20,195 nt of DNA from an uncultured bacterium (GTDB lineage: Bacteria; Bacillota; Clostridia; Oscillospirales; Acutalibacteraceae): the NCBI GenBank assembly GCA_934875675.1, contig CAKXIK010000028.1, positions 1-20,195 of the forward strand, given 5' to 3'. This document shows, in pieces, positions 7,906 to 15,934 of this stretch; positions within the stretch are counted from its first letter, which is position 1; every line of letters begins with the position of its first letter. A model generated the notes under the pieces. The model was not told where the DNA came from. It saw only the letters and a program-made list of their open reading frames with translations, and ran no database searches. The position numbers were made by a program, and so were the translations under genes.

Positions 7906-8238
7906 ATGATTACACATATTGTATTCTGGAAATTGCTTGATGACGAAAACCACAGCGCTGAGGAAAACGGGGCACGCATCAAGCGCGAGTTGGAGGCGCT
8001 CGTCGGTGTGATTCCCGGGCTGCTTTCCGCACAGGTGGGTGCTGCGCTCAATCCCGGCGATTACAATCTCTGCCTGCTGAGTACGTTTGAAAACACCGAA
8101 GTGCTGAAAGCGTATCGCACCCATCCGGAACATGTGAAGGTTGCTGACTTTGTTCACACCGTAATTTCTTCCCGCACTGCATTTGATTTTGAAAGCGACA
8201 ATATTATGGACAGCGGCATTGATCCTTATGTCTTTTGA
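7906..8238 (+). CDS. Dabb-family (stress-responsive alpha/beta barrel) small protein
   Basis: This 110-residue protein fits the Dabb family (dimeric alpha+beta barrel, ferredoxin-like): it opens MITHIVFWKL, has a central PGLLSAQVG segment, and a YRTHPEHVKVADFV helix with the conserved His-Pro-x-His. Functions in the family vary, from stress response to small-molecule or polyketide cyclisation, and none can be assigned here. An AAGGGAAG ribosome binding site sits in the 52-bp gap after comM, and no promoter or terminator is visible between them, so it is probably co-transcribed with comM. Confidence 0.85.
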   Translation: MITHIVFWKLLDDENHSAEENGARIKRELEALVGVIPGLLSAQVGAALNPGDYNLCLLSTFENTEVLKAYRTHPEHVKVADFVHTVISSRTAFDFESDNIMDSGIDPYVF

Positions 8239-8554
8239 TAAAACACCCTCCAATTGTCTCTTTCATTTTATCGTCATTTTTCACGATGATTCGCGCAAAA
8301 TTCACAAATTCACCCTTGTATTTTAAGGAAGAAAGCGGTACAATATGAGGCATTGCCATTGTACTTTGCTTTCCGAAGAACATTTTGACCGGCATTCGCT
8401 CGTGAAGCTTATGCTCTTTTCCTGTTCATTTTCGGAAATAATTTAATACAAATCTACGGAAAGAAATATAACGCAGACTTATGCGGCTAAACATCGCAAT
8501 ATCCCGAAAAACGGTTACCGTCTGCGCGATTCTGCTCGAAGATTGGTATAAGGA
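8239..8554 (+). other. Intergenic leader of the LCP gene
   Basis: This 316-bp gap holds one good promoter (8316-8344) and then about 200 nt of leader. A short palindrome (ACGGT-T-ACCGT) lies near 8511-8521. I see no known riboswitch pattern, and no terminator for the Dabb gene with a clear T-tract. Confidence 0.5.
8316..8344 (+). promoter_or_regulatory. Sigma-A-type promoter for the LCP gene
   Basis: TTGTAT (8316-8321), a 17-bp spacer and TACAAT (8339-8344). The transcript would begin near 8351, giving a leader of about 200 nt before the LCP coding region. The same two hexamers and spacing recur at 11080-11108. Confidence 0.65.
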
Positions 8555-9640
8555 GTGATTCCTATCAAAGGACGCAATCAAAAGAAAAAGCATTCCAAGA
8601 AATTCCGAAAACGCATTCTCATGAGAGTTGCCGTCTGCTTTTTTTCCTTAATCTTCTTTCTTTCTGCTGCCGGTATCCTATATCTGCGCTCAATTCTTGG
8701 AAATGTGGATCGCACGGTCATTCATGGTAATGAATCACTGACGCTTTCTGAAATTTACGGCGATGATGTTTCCTTCGCCGATGTCCCGGATTCGGTGGAA
8801 GACATTCAGGATTCACGCAAACAGTATGAAGCGATGCAAAGCGTTGAGCTGATACAGGCTGATTACATCCAGAATATCCTGCTGATTGGTTCTGATACCC
8901 GTGTGAGCGGTGCAGCAGGAAATTCCGATTCTATGATTTTAGTCTCCATTAACCATCATACTAAAAAAATTCATCTGATTTCCTTGATGCGTGCCATGTA
9001 TGTGCGCATTCCAAAGTCCAGCGGCGCTCAATGGGGGATGCTGAACGCTGCGGTTCCGTGGGGCGGGCCTGAGCTGCTTGCAAAAACGATTGAAAACAAC
9101 TTTCGCGTCAAGGTTGATGACTATGCTCTTGTCGATTTCAGCGGTTTTTCTTCGCTGATCGATCTGGCAGGCGGGCTTGATATTGAGTTGACAAAGGCAG
9201 AAGCCGCGTATTTGACGAACGACGTTTATTGCAGTGGAAGCTTTCGTGCCGGGATGACTCACCTGAACGGTACACAAGCACTTTCCTATGCACGCATGCG
9301 TCACACGGATAACGACTTTAAACGCACTGCACGCCAGCGCACTGTGATTGAGTTACTGCTGAAAAAAGCCTTCACAATGAATCTTTCTCAGTTGGATTCA
9401 TTTGCCTCTAAGATGCTTTCCATGATCAACACTTCTCTTTCTCAGGGAGAAATTCTTTCTATGATGGGCATGGTGGTAAACCTTTCCTCTTATCAAATAG
9501 ACCAAATGATGCTCCCGATTGAAAATCAGGAGGGAGAGACATTTGAAGGCATGATGTATGTCAACGGCAGCGAGGTTTACAAGGTGAATTACTACACCAA
9601 CGTCACCGCACTGCGAAAGCTTATTCTGGGGGAAGAATAA
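8555..9640 (+). CDS. LytR-CpsA-Psr (LCP) family cell-wall polymer ligase
   Basis: LCP proteins are membrane-anchored phosphotransferases that attach teichoic acids or other anionic polymers to peptidoglycan outside the cell. A basic N-terminus (KKKHSKKFRKR) is followed by one transmembrane helix (about residues 24-46). The LCP domain includes ILLIGSDTR, NSDSMILVSI, DYALVDFSGF, IDLAGGLDIEL and the YARMRHTDNDFKRTARQR segment with its conserved arginines. The usual S-[IL]-P-R-D motif reads SLMRAM here. The start is uncertain: an in-frame stop at 8549-8551 bounds the frame, the GTG at 8555 overlaps the AAGGAG ribosome binding site, an ATC at 8564 is ideally spaced, and the first ATG (8621) lacks a site. 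It is monocistronic, with its own promoter and terminator. Confidence 0.93.
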   Translation: MIPIKGRNQKKKHSKKFRKRILMRVAVCFFSLIFFLSAAGILYLRSILGNVDRTVIHGNESLTLSEIYGDDVSFADVPDSVEDIQDSRKQYEAMQSVELIQADYIQNILLIGSDTRVSGAAGNSDSMILVSINHHTKKIHLISLMRAMYVRIPKSSGAQWGMLNAAVPWGGPELLAKTIENNFRVKVDDYALVDFSGFSSLIDLAGGLDIELTKAEAAYLTNDVYCSGSFRAGMTHLNGTQALSYARMRHTDNDFKRTARQRTVIELLLKKAFTMNLSQLDSFASKMLSMINTSLSQGEILSMMGMVVNLSSYQIDQMMLPIENQEGETFEGMMYVNGSEVYKVNYYTNVTALRKLILGEE

Positions 9641-9688
9641 CGCACAAAACACAATCAACTGTATTCCCAAAACAGACAGTGAAAAAAG

Positions 9689-9726
9689 CACCTCCGGTTG
9701 TAGCGTCCAAACTACAGCCGGAGGTG
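9689..9726. terminator. Bidirectional Rho-independent terminator after the LCP gene
   Basis: A 15-bp stem with one G-U pair (9689-9703 with 9712-9726) has an 8-nt loop. It is followed by TTGTTATAT on the plus strand and, read leftward, by six T residues (complement of 9683-9688). It lies 48 bp after the LCP stop. Confidence 0.85.
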
Positions 9727-10019
9727 TTGTTATATGGATCCGGTATCTGTCCTGGACGGTTGCCAATTGAATGGTCAGACAAAACCGAATCTTTTCGCAG
9801 AATATCAATGAATTATGCGAGCTTATTGCAGATTTCGTAAAAAGCAGACCGTTTTTTGATTAACACATTCAAATTTGCATAACTTTAAAAAAATATAGTT
9901 CTGTGCTATTATTTATGTGGAATCATTTGTCCTTTTCCAAACATTTTTAAAACTTCGCAAGCTAAGTCAAGAGATTATAACATCAATCCTCTATAATTGC
10001 GTTAAGAAGGTGAATTTGA
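9727..10019 (+). other. AT-rich intergenic region before the AraC-type regulator
   Basis: This 293-bp gap has no supportable gene. It holds a probable promoter (9884-9912) and an approximately 100-nt leader ahead of the regulator. Confidence 0.5.
9884..9912 (+). promoter_or_regulatory. Possible promoter of the AraC-type regulator gene
   Basis: TTTAAA (9884-9889) and TATTAT (9907-9912) are 17 bp apart, with a TGC just upstream of the -10, giving an extended -10 element. The -35 matches the consensus only partly, and the surrounding AT-richness lowers confidence. Confidence 0.4.
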
Positions 10020-10949
10020 ATGTGCATAAACTCCGTTCCAAGCCAGGACAAAATTGATGCCGTCACTCGTATGCAAAATTACATAGCTGATAACATCCGA
10101 AAACCAATCACCCAATTTGCGTTATCCCGTGTTGCCGGATATTCCGAATATTACTCCGCAAGAATATTTAAGGAGCTTACCGGCAAAACCCCTTTTGAGT
10201 ATATTAGGCGACTGCGGTTATCACAATCGGCTATTGTTTTGCGAGATAAAAAAACAAGAATTATTGATGTCGCGCTTGATTATGTTTTTGACTCTCACGA
10301 GGGCTTTACAAGAGCGTTTGCAAAAGAGTTCGGCTTAACACCCAAAGAATATGCAAAAATGCCCAAACCTTTAAAACTGTTTATGCCGTCAAATGTCCGT
10401 GATTATTACCTTCTGTTACAAAACAGGGAAGAGGAACCAGCTATGAGTGAAAGCAAAACCAGAAGCACCATCTTTGTTCAAATCGTTGACCGTCCTGCAA
10501 GAAAAGTGATCCTCAAACGCGGCAAAACTGCAACACAATATTTCGAGTTTTGCGAAGAAGTCGGCTGCAATATTTGGGGAATCCTCTGCAGTATTAAGGG
10601 CGCACTGTATGAGCCAATCGGTATGTGGATGCCTGACAACCTGCGACCTGAAGGCACTTCCCTTTATACGCAGGGTGTTGAAGTCCCGCCGGAGTGGCAG
10701 GGAGAAATTCCGGAGGGTTTTGAAACAATCGAACTGCCACCCTGCAAAATGTTGATTTTTCAGGGTGAACCGTATGATGATGAAAAATTTATGGAAGCGA
10801 TCGGTGATCTTTGGGAACAAACTAAAAACTATAATCCCAAACTATACGGGTACGAATGGGCCGATGAACTTGCTCCAAAATTCCAACTTGCACCCGAGGG
10901 CTATCGTGGTTATATTGAAGGCAGACCGGTCAGAGAAATTAATAAATAA
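10020..10949 (+). CDS. AraC-family transcriptional regulator with GyrI-like effector domain
   Basis: This 309-residue protein has the Rob-like order: an N-terminal AraC double helix-turn-helix (about residues 10-115, with the second-helix signature ending FAKEFGLTPKEYAK) and a C-terminal GyrI-like/SOUL-fold ligand domain (about 147-300) joined by a short linker. GyrI-like domains bind small hydrophobic or cationic compounds, so it is probably a one-component sensor, perhaps for drugs or membrane-active molecules. An AAGAAGGTG ribosome binding site sits 7 nt before the ATG. No efflux or target gene is adjacent; the next feature is a 38-aa membrane protein about 190 bp downstream with its own promoter, so the regulator's target is unknown. 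Confidence 0.93.
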   Translation: MCINSVPSQDKIDAVTRMQNYIADNIRKPITQFALSRVAGYSEYYSARIFKELTGKTPFEYIRRLRLSQSAIVLRDKKTRIIDVALDYVFDSHEGFTRAFAKEFGLTPKEYAKMPKPLKLFMPSNVRDYYLLLQNREEEPAMSESKTRSTIFVQIVDRPARKVILKRGKTATQYFEFCEEVGCNIWGILCSIKGALYEPIGMWMPDNLRPEGTSLYTQGVEVPPEWQGEIPEGFETIELPPCKMLIFQGEPYDDEKFMEAIGDLWEQTKNYNPKLYGYEWADELAPKFQLAPEGYRGYIEGRPVREINK

Positions 10950-11038
10950 ATTTTTCCCCGGTAAAGAACCAAGCCTGCCATCACATGGTGCATCTATTTG
11001 TTTTATTCCTCCCGCAGCCGAAACCTGTAACTGACTTA

Positions 11039-11065
11039 TTACAAAAGAGTTACAAATAGTTACAA
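11039..11065 (+). repeat. Three TTACAA boxes at helical spacing
   Basis: TTACAA occurs at 11039-11044, 11050-11055 and 11060-11065, that is, at 11- and 10-bp steps, all on one face of the helix. The last box ends 14 bp upstream of the -35 of the small-protein promoter, a typical place for an activator. A related inverted TGTAAC lies near 11026. Regulator unknown. Confidence 0.45.
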
Positions 11066-11079
11066 TTCTGCAATTATTG

Positions 11080-11108
11080 TTGTATTTGCTTCGTTTATCT
11101 CATACAAT
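11080..11108 (+). promoter_or_regulatory. Sigma-A-type promoter of the 38-aa membrane protein
   Basis: TTGTAT (11080-11085), a 17-bp spacer and TACAAT (11103-11108). The transcript would start near 11115, about 30 nt before the start codon. Confidence 0.65.
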
Positions 11109-11143
11109 AAACTTGTAAGTACTTCGGGAGGAGGCATTCAATT

Positions 11144-11260
11144 TTGAAGGAAAATTTTGATCTTTTAAAGCTGCACAGCCGCCTTGCGTTAACACTCTGG
11201 AGCGCCGTCGGCATTGCACTCCTGATTTCCATCGTTCCCATTTTGGGAATATGGCAATAG
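11144..11260 (+). CDS. Predicted small single-pass membrane protein, 38 aa
   Basis: A TTG-initiated frame of 38 codons ends in TAG. A strong GGGAGGAGG ribosome binding site lies 9 nt upstream. The product has a charged N-terminal half (KENFDLLKLHSRL) and a hydrophobic segment from about residue 15 to 36 (core SAVGIALLISIVPILGIW), enough to span a membrane once. It has its own promoter at 11080-11108 and a 23-bp terminator hairpin 28 bp after the stop, so it is a complete monocistronic unit of about 230 bp. I do not recognise the family. The complete set of expression signals, rather than similarity, is the reason for calling it. Possible roles include a modulator of a membrane enzyme or transporter. 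Confidence 0.65.
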   Translation: MKENFDLLKLHSRLALTLWSAVGIALLISIVPILGIWQ

Positions 11261-11288
11261 AACAATTTGAAAAGAACCATTCCTATGC

Positions 11289-11340
11289 AAAGCCCGTGGG
11301 AACGGTGAGAACTTCTATTCTCATCGTTCCCACGGGCTTT
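11289..11340 (+). terminator. Very strong Rho-independent terminator after the 38-aa protein
   Basis: A 23-bp stem with a single G-U pair (11289-11311 with 11318-11340) closes a 6-nt loop and ends in CTTTTATATT. The long GC-rich core (GCCCGTGGGAACG) makes it one of the most stable hairpins in the window. It separates the plus-strand unit from the convergent HD gene. Confidence 0.85.
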
Positions 11341-11495
11341 TATATTGCTTATTGACAGGATCTTATGCAGCTGAATACGGATTTTTCAGATGAGGGATAA
11401 AATCTTTGGAATCGCTGAGCAATCAAAGCTTCTCCGAAATTTTAATATGAATGACTTTTTTAGCAGATTGATATGATTGGTGATTCAAAGTCAGT

Positions 11496-12020
11496 TTAAG
11501 CCCTCCAAAGTCTTTCATCATCTGACACAATCACATAAATATTCTGATGAGCAAGTTTTTCAAAATATGATTTTAACTTTCGGTTGGCAATTCGCTTATT
11601 TTCCGGATAATATCCATATCTCTGCTCAACATCATTCATCCTGTCTTCCATATTCACCACTGTAGTGCCTGCCAGACAATCACATAATTGAATCAATCGA
11701 TCATAATCATCCAGCTTCAGTGCTTCCAACTTCTGTTTTATTGCAAAGTAATCACCCTGGGAAACATCAATGCTGCCCACATAATCCTCCATGCACTGCG
11801 TTGGAAACGAATGTGTTAAACAAATTCGGGCAGATTCGTCATAACCTAAATCCAGCAAATACCGATACCCATCCACAACATGTCTGAAATGCGAAACACC
11901 GAATTTTCTTCCGATATCATGCAGCAAACCCAATAAAAACGCTTTTTCTATATCCATATTACACATTCCCGCAATCTTTTGGGCACATTCCGCAACCACG
12001 AGAGAATGTTTCACCCACAT
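11496..12020 (-). CDS. HD-domain protein (predicted metal-dependent phosphohydrolase)
   Basis: The 174-residue frame carries the HD signature LLHDIGRK (His34/Asp35 counted from the first ATG), an earlier HS pair near the N-terminus and a later LIQLCDCLA aspartate, consistent with the HD superfamily of phosphohydrolases. The substrate, perhaps a nucleotide, is not predictable. In-frame codons just upstream of the first ATG encode KLELEKSNPG, which resembles the N-terminus of this family as I remember it (NPGPW-x-x-HS), yet that stretch has no ATG, GTG or TTG and the first ATG has no ribosome binding site. The true start is therefore unclear and may need coupling to recG, whose stop is 18 bp upstream of the ATG. 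Confidence 0.8.
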   Translation of the reverse strand: MWVKHSLVVAECAQKIAGMCNMDIEKAFLLGLLHDIGRKFGVSHFRHVVDGYRYLLDLGYDESARICLTHSFPTQCMEDYVGSIDVSQGDYFAIKQKLEALKLDDYDRLIQLCDCLAGTTVVNMEDRMNDVEQRYGYYPENKRIANRKLKSYFEKLAHQNIYVIVSDDERLWRA

Positions 12021-12037
12021 GCCAGGATTGGATTTTT

Positions 12038-14083
12038 CTAATTCAAGCTTGCACCGTGTTCGCCGAACATCCGATGAACCTGTGCCCGCAATAGCCGATG
12101 CTCCGGCAACTGCAGTTCGGGGTCTTGTGCCGTAATTTTTTTGGCCGCCTGCTGCGCTTGATTGAGCAGCTGCATATCCGCCTGTAAATCGGCGACTTGC
12201 AAGGTTGGCAATCCATGCTGCCGTGCACCAAAAAAATCTCCCGGTCCGCGCAGACGCAAATCCTCTTCTGCTATCCGGAACCCATCTCCTGTTTGCGTCA
12301 TAACGTGCAGCCGCGCCAAAGTTTCTGCATTTTTTGTATCAGAAATCAGGATGCAGGAGGATTTTTCTTTTCCCCTGCCCACCCGTCCCCGAAGTTGGTG
12401 AAGCTGCGAAAGACCGAAACGCTCCGCATTTTCGACTACAAGCACCGTTGCATTGGGCACATCCACACCAACCTCGATGACCGTTGTTGAAACAAGCACC
12501 TGCAGTTCTCCCGCTGCAAAACGCTGCATTACGTTATCCTTTTCGCGTGGTTTCATCTTTCCGTGCAGTAACCCCACACGACAACCTGCAAGCATCCCCT
12601 CTGAAAGTTCCTCACAATATTCCCTCGCAGATTTCAGTGTGGGGGAAACATCGCTTTCTTCCACTAATGGGCACACAACATACGCCTGCTGCCCGCGCTG
12701 GAGATGTTCGCGTAAAAATCCAAATGCGCGGGCACGCTTGCTGCTGCTGATGAGAAAGGTGTCTATTTTTTGGCGTCCGGGCGGCAATTCATCCAACACA
12801 GAAACATCCAGATCTCCGTAAATCATCAAAGCTAATGTACGCGGAATCGGTGTAGCCGACATGACAAGCAAGTGCGGATGATCTCCTTTTTGCGCCAGTG
12901 CAGCCCGCTGTGCTACGCCAAACCGGTGCTGTTCATCCGTGATGACAAGCCCCAGCGAATGAAATTTAACCGGATCGGAAAGCAGCGCATGTGTGCCAAC
13001 TGCCACTGAAAACTTGCCCGATTCCAATCCCTCACAGGCAGCTCGTTTTTCCGAGGCAGAAAGCGCACCCGTCAGCAGTGTGCAGTGGATTCCGACCGGT
13101 TCCAACAGGGTGGAAAGTGTTCTGAAATGCTGTGCTGCCAAAATCTCGGTGGGTGCCATCAATGCACATTGACCGCCGTTTTTTGCAACGGTGTCACACA
13201 ATGCTGCCGCTACTGCCGTTTTTCCGGAACCAACATCGCCCTGAATCAATCGGCTCATGGGACGACCGCTGCACAAATCGGCCATTGCCTCATGCACTGC
13301 CCGCCGCTGTGCACTCGTGGGCTTAAACGGCAGCACTGAAAAAAATTCTTCACTGCAATCGCGTTTCACCGTAAATCCGGCACAACCGCGCACACCGCTC
13401 TTTGCTGCGAAAAGCCCAAGCTGCAGTACCAGCAGTTCTTCGAAGGCGAGTCGACGGCGGGCATCCTGTAATTTTGCCTGCGAAGAAGGTTGGTGCACCT
13501 CGCAGATCGCTTGCCGCAGCGGACAAAGCTCATAGTGTGCACGAAGCTGCTCTGGTAAAGGATCGCGCACCTGCGGTGGAAGCAATCGCAATGCCTGCCC
13601 AACTGCATTGGAAATTATGCCCACAGAAAGTCCCTCGGTCTGCGGATAGATGGCGCGAATCTCTGTCATCCGCTCCTCGGGCAGGAATGCCGGTGAACTC
13701 ATGGTGCGGTGCGTAAGGGTACCTTCCGCCTTGCCCCGAAAGAAAAAGGTTTTTCCTTCCTGCAATATTTGCGCTGCAAATTTGTTGTTAAACAGTGTTA
13801 CCGCAAGGTCTGTTTCCCCATCGGTAACGGTCAGCTTGTAAAGCGTCATTCCCTTGCGGATTCTTTGCTCCACCGGAGCACGCACAACGGACGCACGGAT
13901 TACACAAACTTCTCCAAACGGTGCTGCTGCAATTGAAACCGGATGACTCCAGTCCTCATATGCACGCGGATAAAACCGCAAAAGGGCGCCGACAGTTGGC
14001 GCGCCGAGCTTTCGAAAAAGCTCTGCACGCCGTTCGCCGACGCCTTTCAGTGTTCGAATATCAAGATTAGACAAGGAAGCCAT
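12038..14083 (-). CDS. recG: ATP-dependent DNA helicase RecG
   Basis: RecG remodels stalled replication forks and Holliday-like branched DNA. The 681 residues match the family. They contain an N-terminal wedge/OB domain (about 60-150), Walker A GDVGSGKT (282-289), the DEQHRFGV motif II (from 383), MSATPIPRTLAL motif III, and the helicase C-terminal motifs EVGVDVPNA and QLRGRVGRG. It follows fakA by 66 bp on the same strand with no terminator seen between them; in B. subtilis fakA (yloV) and recG are also close neighbours. The ribosome binding site is weak (GATGAGAAAAGATGA region), consistent with expression from the fakA transcript. Confidence 0.97.
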   Translation of the reverse strand: MASLSNLDIRTLKGVGERRAELFRKLGAPTVGALLRFYPRAYEDWSHPVSIAAAPFGEVCVIRASVVRAPVEQRIRKGMTLYKLTVTDGETDLAVTLFNNKFAAQILQEGKTFFFRGKAEGTLTHRTMSSPAFLPEERMTEIRAIYPQTEGLSVGIISNAVGQALRLLPPQVRDPLPEQLRAHYELCPLRQAICEVHQPSSQAKLQDARRRLAFEELLVLQLGLFAAKSGVRGCAGFTVKRDCSEEFFSVLPFKPTSAQRRAVHEAMADLCSGRPMSRLIQGDVGSGKTAVAAALCDTVAKNGGQCALMAPTEILAAQHFRTLSTLLEPVGIHCTLLTGALSASEKRAACEGLESGKFSVAVGTHALLSDPVKFHSLGLVITDEQHRFGVAQRAALAQKGDHPHLLVMSATPIPRTLALMIYGDLDVSVLDELPPGRQKIDTFLISSSKRARAFGFLREHLQRGQQAYVVCPLVEESDVSPTLKSAREYCEELSEGMLAGCRVGLLHGKMKPREKDNVMQRFAAGELQVLVSTTVIEVGVDVPNATVLVVENAERFGLSQLHQLRGRVGRGKEKSSCILISDTKNAETLARLHVMTQTGDGFRIAEEDLRLRGPGDFFGARQHGLPTLQVADLQADMQLLNQAQQAAKKITAQDPELQLPEHRLLRAQVHRMFGEHGASLN

Positions 14084-14149
14084 CTATGAAATCATCTTTT
14101 CTCATCGGAATGAAAACCCATTTCCGTGCCCTTGCCCCATGATCTGAGC

Positions 14150-15817
14150 TTATTCCACGGAAATTATATAATAATAAACAGGCTGACCGCCCTTTACGAG
14201 CGTTACCTCAATATGAGAGCCGAGTTTTGTTTCAATGGAATGCAGCAACTCTTCCGCCTGTTCATCGGAAATATCCTCGCCGTAAATCACCGTGACAAAC
14301 ATTGCATCATGGCCTGCCATGGACTTTGTCAGCTTAAGTGCCGCCTTGTTGATGTCCTTATCGGCAAAAACCAGCTTACCGTCATGCAGTGCAAGGATTT
14401 CTCCCTCTTTAATTTTAAAGCCGCCGAATTCAGAATCACGTGCAGCAAAAGTAATCTGTCCGGTCGCAACGCGACTTGCGGCTGCCATCATTTCATCCGC
14501 ATTTTGATCCGCTGCGGCATCGGGATTAAAAGCAAGCATTGCAGAAAGCCCTTGCGGCACGGTGCGTGTTGGAAGAACCACCACACGCCGTTCCGGGCAA
14601 AGAGCAATCGCCTGTTCTGCAGCCATGATAATATTCTTGTTATTAGGCAATACAAACACTGTATCTGCTGCCGTGGCTTTGATTGCTTCCACAATATCCT
14701 CTGTGCTGGGATTCATGGTCTGACCGCCGCTCACCACATGTGAGCAGCCAAGATCCGTAAATAAGGTACGCAAGCCGTTTCCTGCGGCTACTGCAACAAA
14801 ACCGGTTCCCTCTTCCGGATCAACAGGCTCCAGTTTTTCGGGCTGCGCAGTTTCCGATTTTTTTTGCTCATTTTCCTCCGCAGCCTTGCGATGTTGTTCC
14901 TTCATGTTTTCAATTTTAACGGTCAGCAGCTGGCCGTATGCCAGACCTGCTTCCAGCGCATTACCGGGGGCCTCTGTGTGCACATGTACCTTGATGATTT
15001 CGTCATCATCCACCACAAGCACACAGTCGCCGATCGTCTCCAAAAATGCACGCAGCTTCTGGGGATCTGTATGAACCTCCGCATTACGACCGACAATAAA
15101 CTCGGTGCAGTACGTAAAGTTGATTTCCTGATCAAATTCAGCCGCTGCATTGCGGAAAAAGTCATCGCTGTTGGACTCTGCCGCCTCGTATGTGACAATT
15201 ACACCATCACGAAACACTGAGAGCATTCCGTCAAAAATAATTGTCAGACCTTTTCCGCCGGCATCCACAACGCCAGCTTTTTTAAGCACAGGCAAAAGAT
15301 CCGGTGTTGTTTTCAGTGCCTCGGCAGCACCTTCACAAATCACAGACCAGACAAAAATCGCATCATCATTCTCTTCCGCTGCTGCTCTGCCTTTTTCTGC
15401 CGCAACGCGGGCAACGGTTAAAATGGTACCCTCTGTCGGTTTCATTACTGCTTTATAAGCGGCTTCCACACCAAGCTCCAGCGCAGTGACTAAATCTTTT
15501 CCGGAAGCGGACTCCCTGCCAACCAAGCCTTTGGAAAAGCCACGGAATAAAAGCGAAAGGATTACACCGGAATTTCCACGCGCACCGCGCAGCAGCGCGG
15601 AGGCAGCGGTTGCCGAAACTTTTTCTGCCGAAATCGCATCAAGCTTCTGCAGTTCTCCTGCAGCCGCCATCATTGTCATAGACATATTTGTTCCGGTATC
15701 GCCATCCGGCACCGGAAAAATATTCAGCTCGTCCACGGAGGTTTTATTTTTGGCAATAGCATTTGCGCCGGAAATCAGCGCATCACGAAGTTGCTCACCT
15801 GTAATCACAGTCTGCAC
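14150..15817 (-). CDS. fakA: Fatty acid kinase ATP-binding subunit FakA (DAK2/YloV family)
   Basis: FakA phosphorylates exogenous fatty acids held by a DegV-type FakB partner, so that they can enter phospholipid synthesis. The 555 residues begin with a DhaL/DAK2 nucleotide-binding domain (about 1-200), with the Mg-binding PDGDTGTN (Asp38, Asp40), and GARGNSGV. A middle domain follows, and a DegV-like C-terminal domain ends YYYIISVE, as is usual for this family. A charged, Gln/Glu/Lys-rich linker lies near residues 310-335. The start is GTG at 15817, with AAGGAG just upstream. The yloU/Asp23 gene that commonly precedes it in Firmicutes is not here; instead it has its own promoter (15935-15963) and an approximately 110-nt leader. 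No FakB gene is in the window. Confidence 0.93.
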   Translation of the reverse strand: MQTVITGEQLRDALISGANAIAKNKTSVDELNIFPVPDGDTGTNMSMTMMAAAGELQKLDAISAEKVSATAASALLRGARGNSGVILSLLFRGFSKGLVGRESASGKDLVTALELGVEAAYKAVMKPTEGTILTVARVAAEKGRAAAEENDDAIFVWSVICEGAAEALKTTPDLLPVLKKAGVVDAGGKGLTIIFDGMLSVFRDGVIVTYEAAESNSDDFFRNAAAEFDQEINFTYCTEFIVGRNAEVHTDPQKLRAFLETIGDCVLVVDDDEIIKVHVHTEAPGNALEAGLAYGQLLTVKIENMKEQHRKAAEENEQKKSETAQPEKLEPVDPEEGTGFVAVAAGNGLRTLFTDLGCSHVVSGGQTMNPSTEDIVEAIKATAADTVFVLPNNKNIIMAAEQAIALCPERRVVVLPTRTVPQGLSAMLAFNPDAAADQNADEMMAAASRVATGQITFAARDSEFGGFKIKEGEILALHDGKLVFADKDINKAALKLTKSMAGHDAMFVTVIYGEDISDEQAEELLHSIETKLGSHIEVTLVKGGQPVYYYIISVE

Positions 15818-15934
15818 TCTCCTTACTCCGCCCGGCCAAAGGGCATTCCTGTTTTCATTATTCTGCCCGTGCGGAATTAAATTATTTGATCAGTTCCAAA
15901 TACAGTCTCTACGTAATACATAGTATCTCTTTAT

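Noticed and set aside
8345..8446. Short leader peptide (33 codons) upstream of the LCP gene
   Set aside because: Its ATG touches the -10 box, so it would lie upstream of the predicted transcription start, and it has no ribosome binding site.
12021..12060. Programmed frameshift fusing RecG to the HD protein
   Set aside because: The A-rich run lies after the recG stop codon rather than before it, so a standard slippery-site frameshift would not bypass the stop.
14126..14743. 205-codon plus-strand frame opposite fakA
   Set aside because: Antisense to fakA; no domain and no start signals.
15817..15930. Riboswitch in the fakA leader
   Set aside because: Only a weak 5-bp GGGCA/TGCCC pairing is visible; no recognised conserved motif.
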